From NCBI GenBank assembly GCA_038205115.1, contig JBBRCE010000109.1, forward strand, positions 1 to 5,655: DNA of 5,655 nt. Reading direction: 5' to 3'. Each line of letters starts with the position of its first letter. Within the stretch, counting starts at the first letter, position 1. Source of the DNA: JBBRCE01 sp038205115. Lineage in GTDB: Bacteria; Planctomycetota; Planctomycetia; Pirellulales; JBBRCE01. The notes beneath the pieces were generated by a model. The model was not told where the DNA came from and did not search any database. It worked only from the letters and a program-made list of their open reading frames with translations. The translations under genes were made by a program, and so were the position numbers. Shown here one piece after another: positions 5,516 through 5,655 of the stretch.

Positions 5516-5655
5516 CTAATTGTTGCCGCCCGAGTTTTGTCCGTCGGGGAAGCGGTTGACGGTTTGCACCGCTTGGCTGCCCAGCGAGACCACGCCGAAG
5601 ATGCGTTCGAACGGCGAAATGATCCGCCCCAACGTCGAGTCCGCCGCAATCAACC
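5516..5655 (-). CDS. C-terminal end of an unidentified protein (partial, cut by window edge)
   Basis: One minus-strand frame is open from the window edge to a TAG at 5518-5516 and gives 45 residues. It starts LIAADSTLGRIISPFERIFG, continues VVSLGSQAVQTVNRFP and ends DGQNSGGNN. The mix of hydrophobic and charged residues with a polar Gly/Asn tail looks like a genuine C-terminus. I do not recognise the family. The stop lies 53 bp upstream of the chosen ATG of the secreted protein, and overlaps by one base a possible GTG start for it (TAGTG). The two genes are probably transcribed together. Confidence 0.6.
   Translation of the reverse strand, partial: LIAADSTLGRIISPFERIFGVVSLGSQAVQTVNRFPDGQNSGGNN

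Overview
The window reads as a stretch of bacterial chromosome, most likely from a planctomycete of the Pirellulales type. The pointers are a GC-rich composition by eye, frequent lack of Shine-Dalgarno sequences, use of GTG starts, and a long Pro/Ala/Ser-rich secreted protein with a Trp-rich N-terminal motif of a kind I remember from planctomycete secretomes. No search was run, so the assignment is an inference. There is no rRNA, tRNA, CRISPR array or recognisable transposase gene.

Layout from left to right. Bases 2-100 hold a probable 3' end of an unidentified plus-strand gene. Bases 101-302 are a convergent intergenic region with three copies of a 23-bp repeat in +/-/+ order. Two copies form a perfect inverted pair that looks like the ends of a 100-bp non-autonomous element, and the copy nearest the next gene helps build a terminator-like hairpin. 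Next, on the minus strand, come a DUF502-family two-helix membrane protein (303-1226) and, upstream of it, proS for a bacterial-type prolyl-tRNA synthetase with the INS editing domain (1367-3112). A 145-bp divergent region separates proS from plus-strand mobA (3258-3905), a molybdenum cofactor guanylyltransferase. Only 3 bp beyond the mobA stop lies the stop of a minus-strand gene for a secreted, low-complexity protein (3909-5462) with four R-(P/A)-N-P-L-R repeats. Upstream of that gene is the C-terminal end of another minus-strand gene, cut by the window edge (5516-5655).

Functionally this is mostly ordinary housekeeping: translation with proofreading (ProS) and molybdopterin guanine dinucleotide synthesis (MobA), with a membrane protein of unknown role. 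No pathway visibly links these genes. The parts that conserved families do not explain are the inverted-repeat cluster at 113-286 and the NPLR-repeat secreted protein. I do not see convincing evidence of a new multi-gene system.
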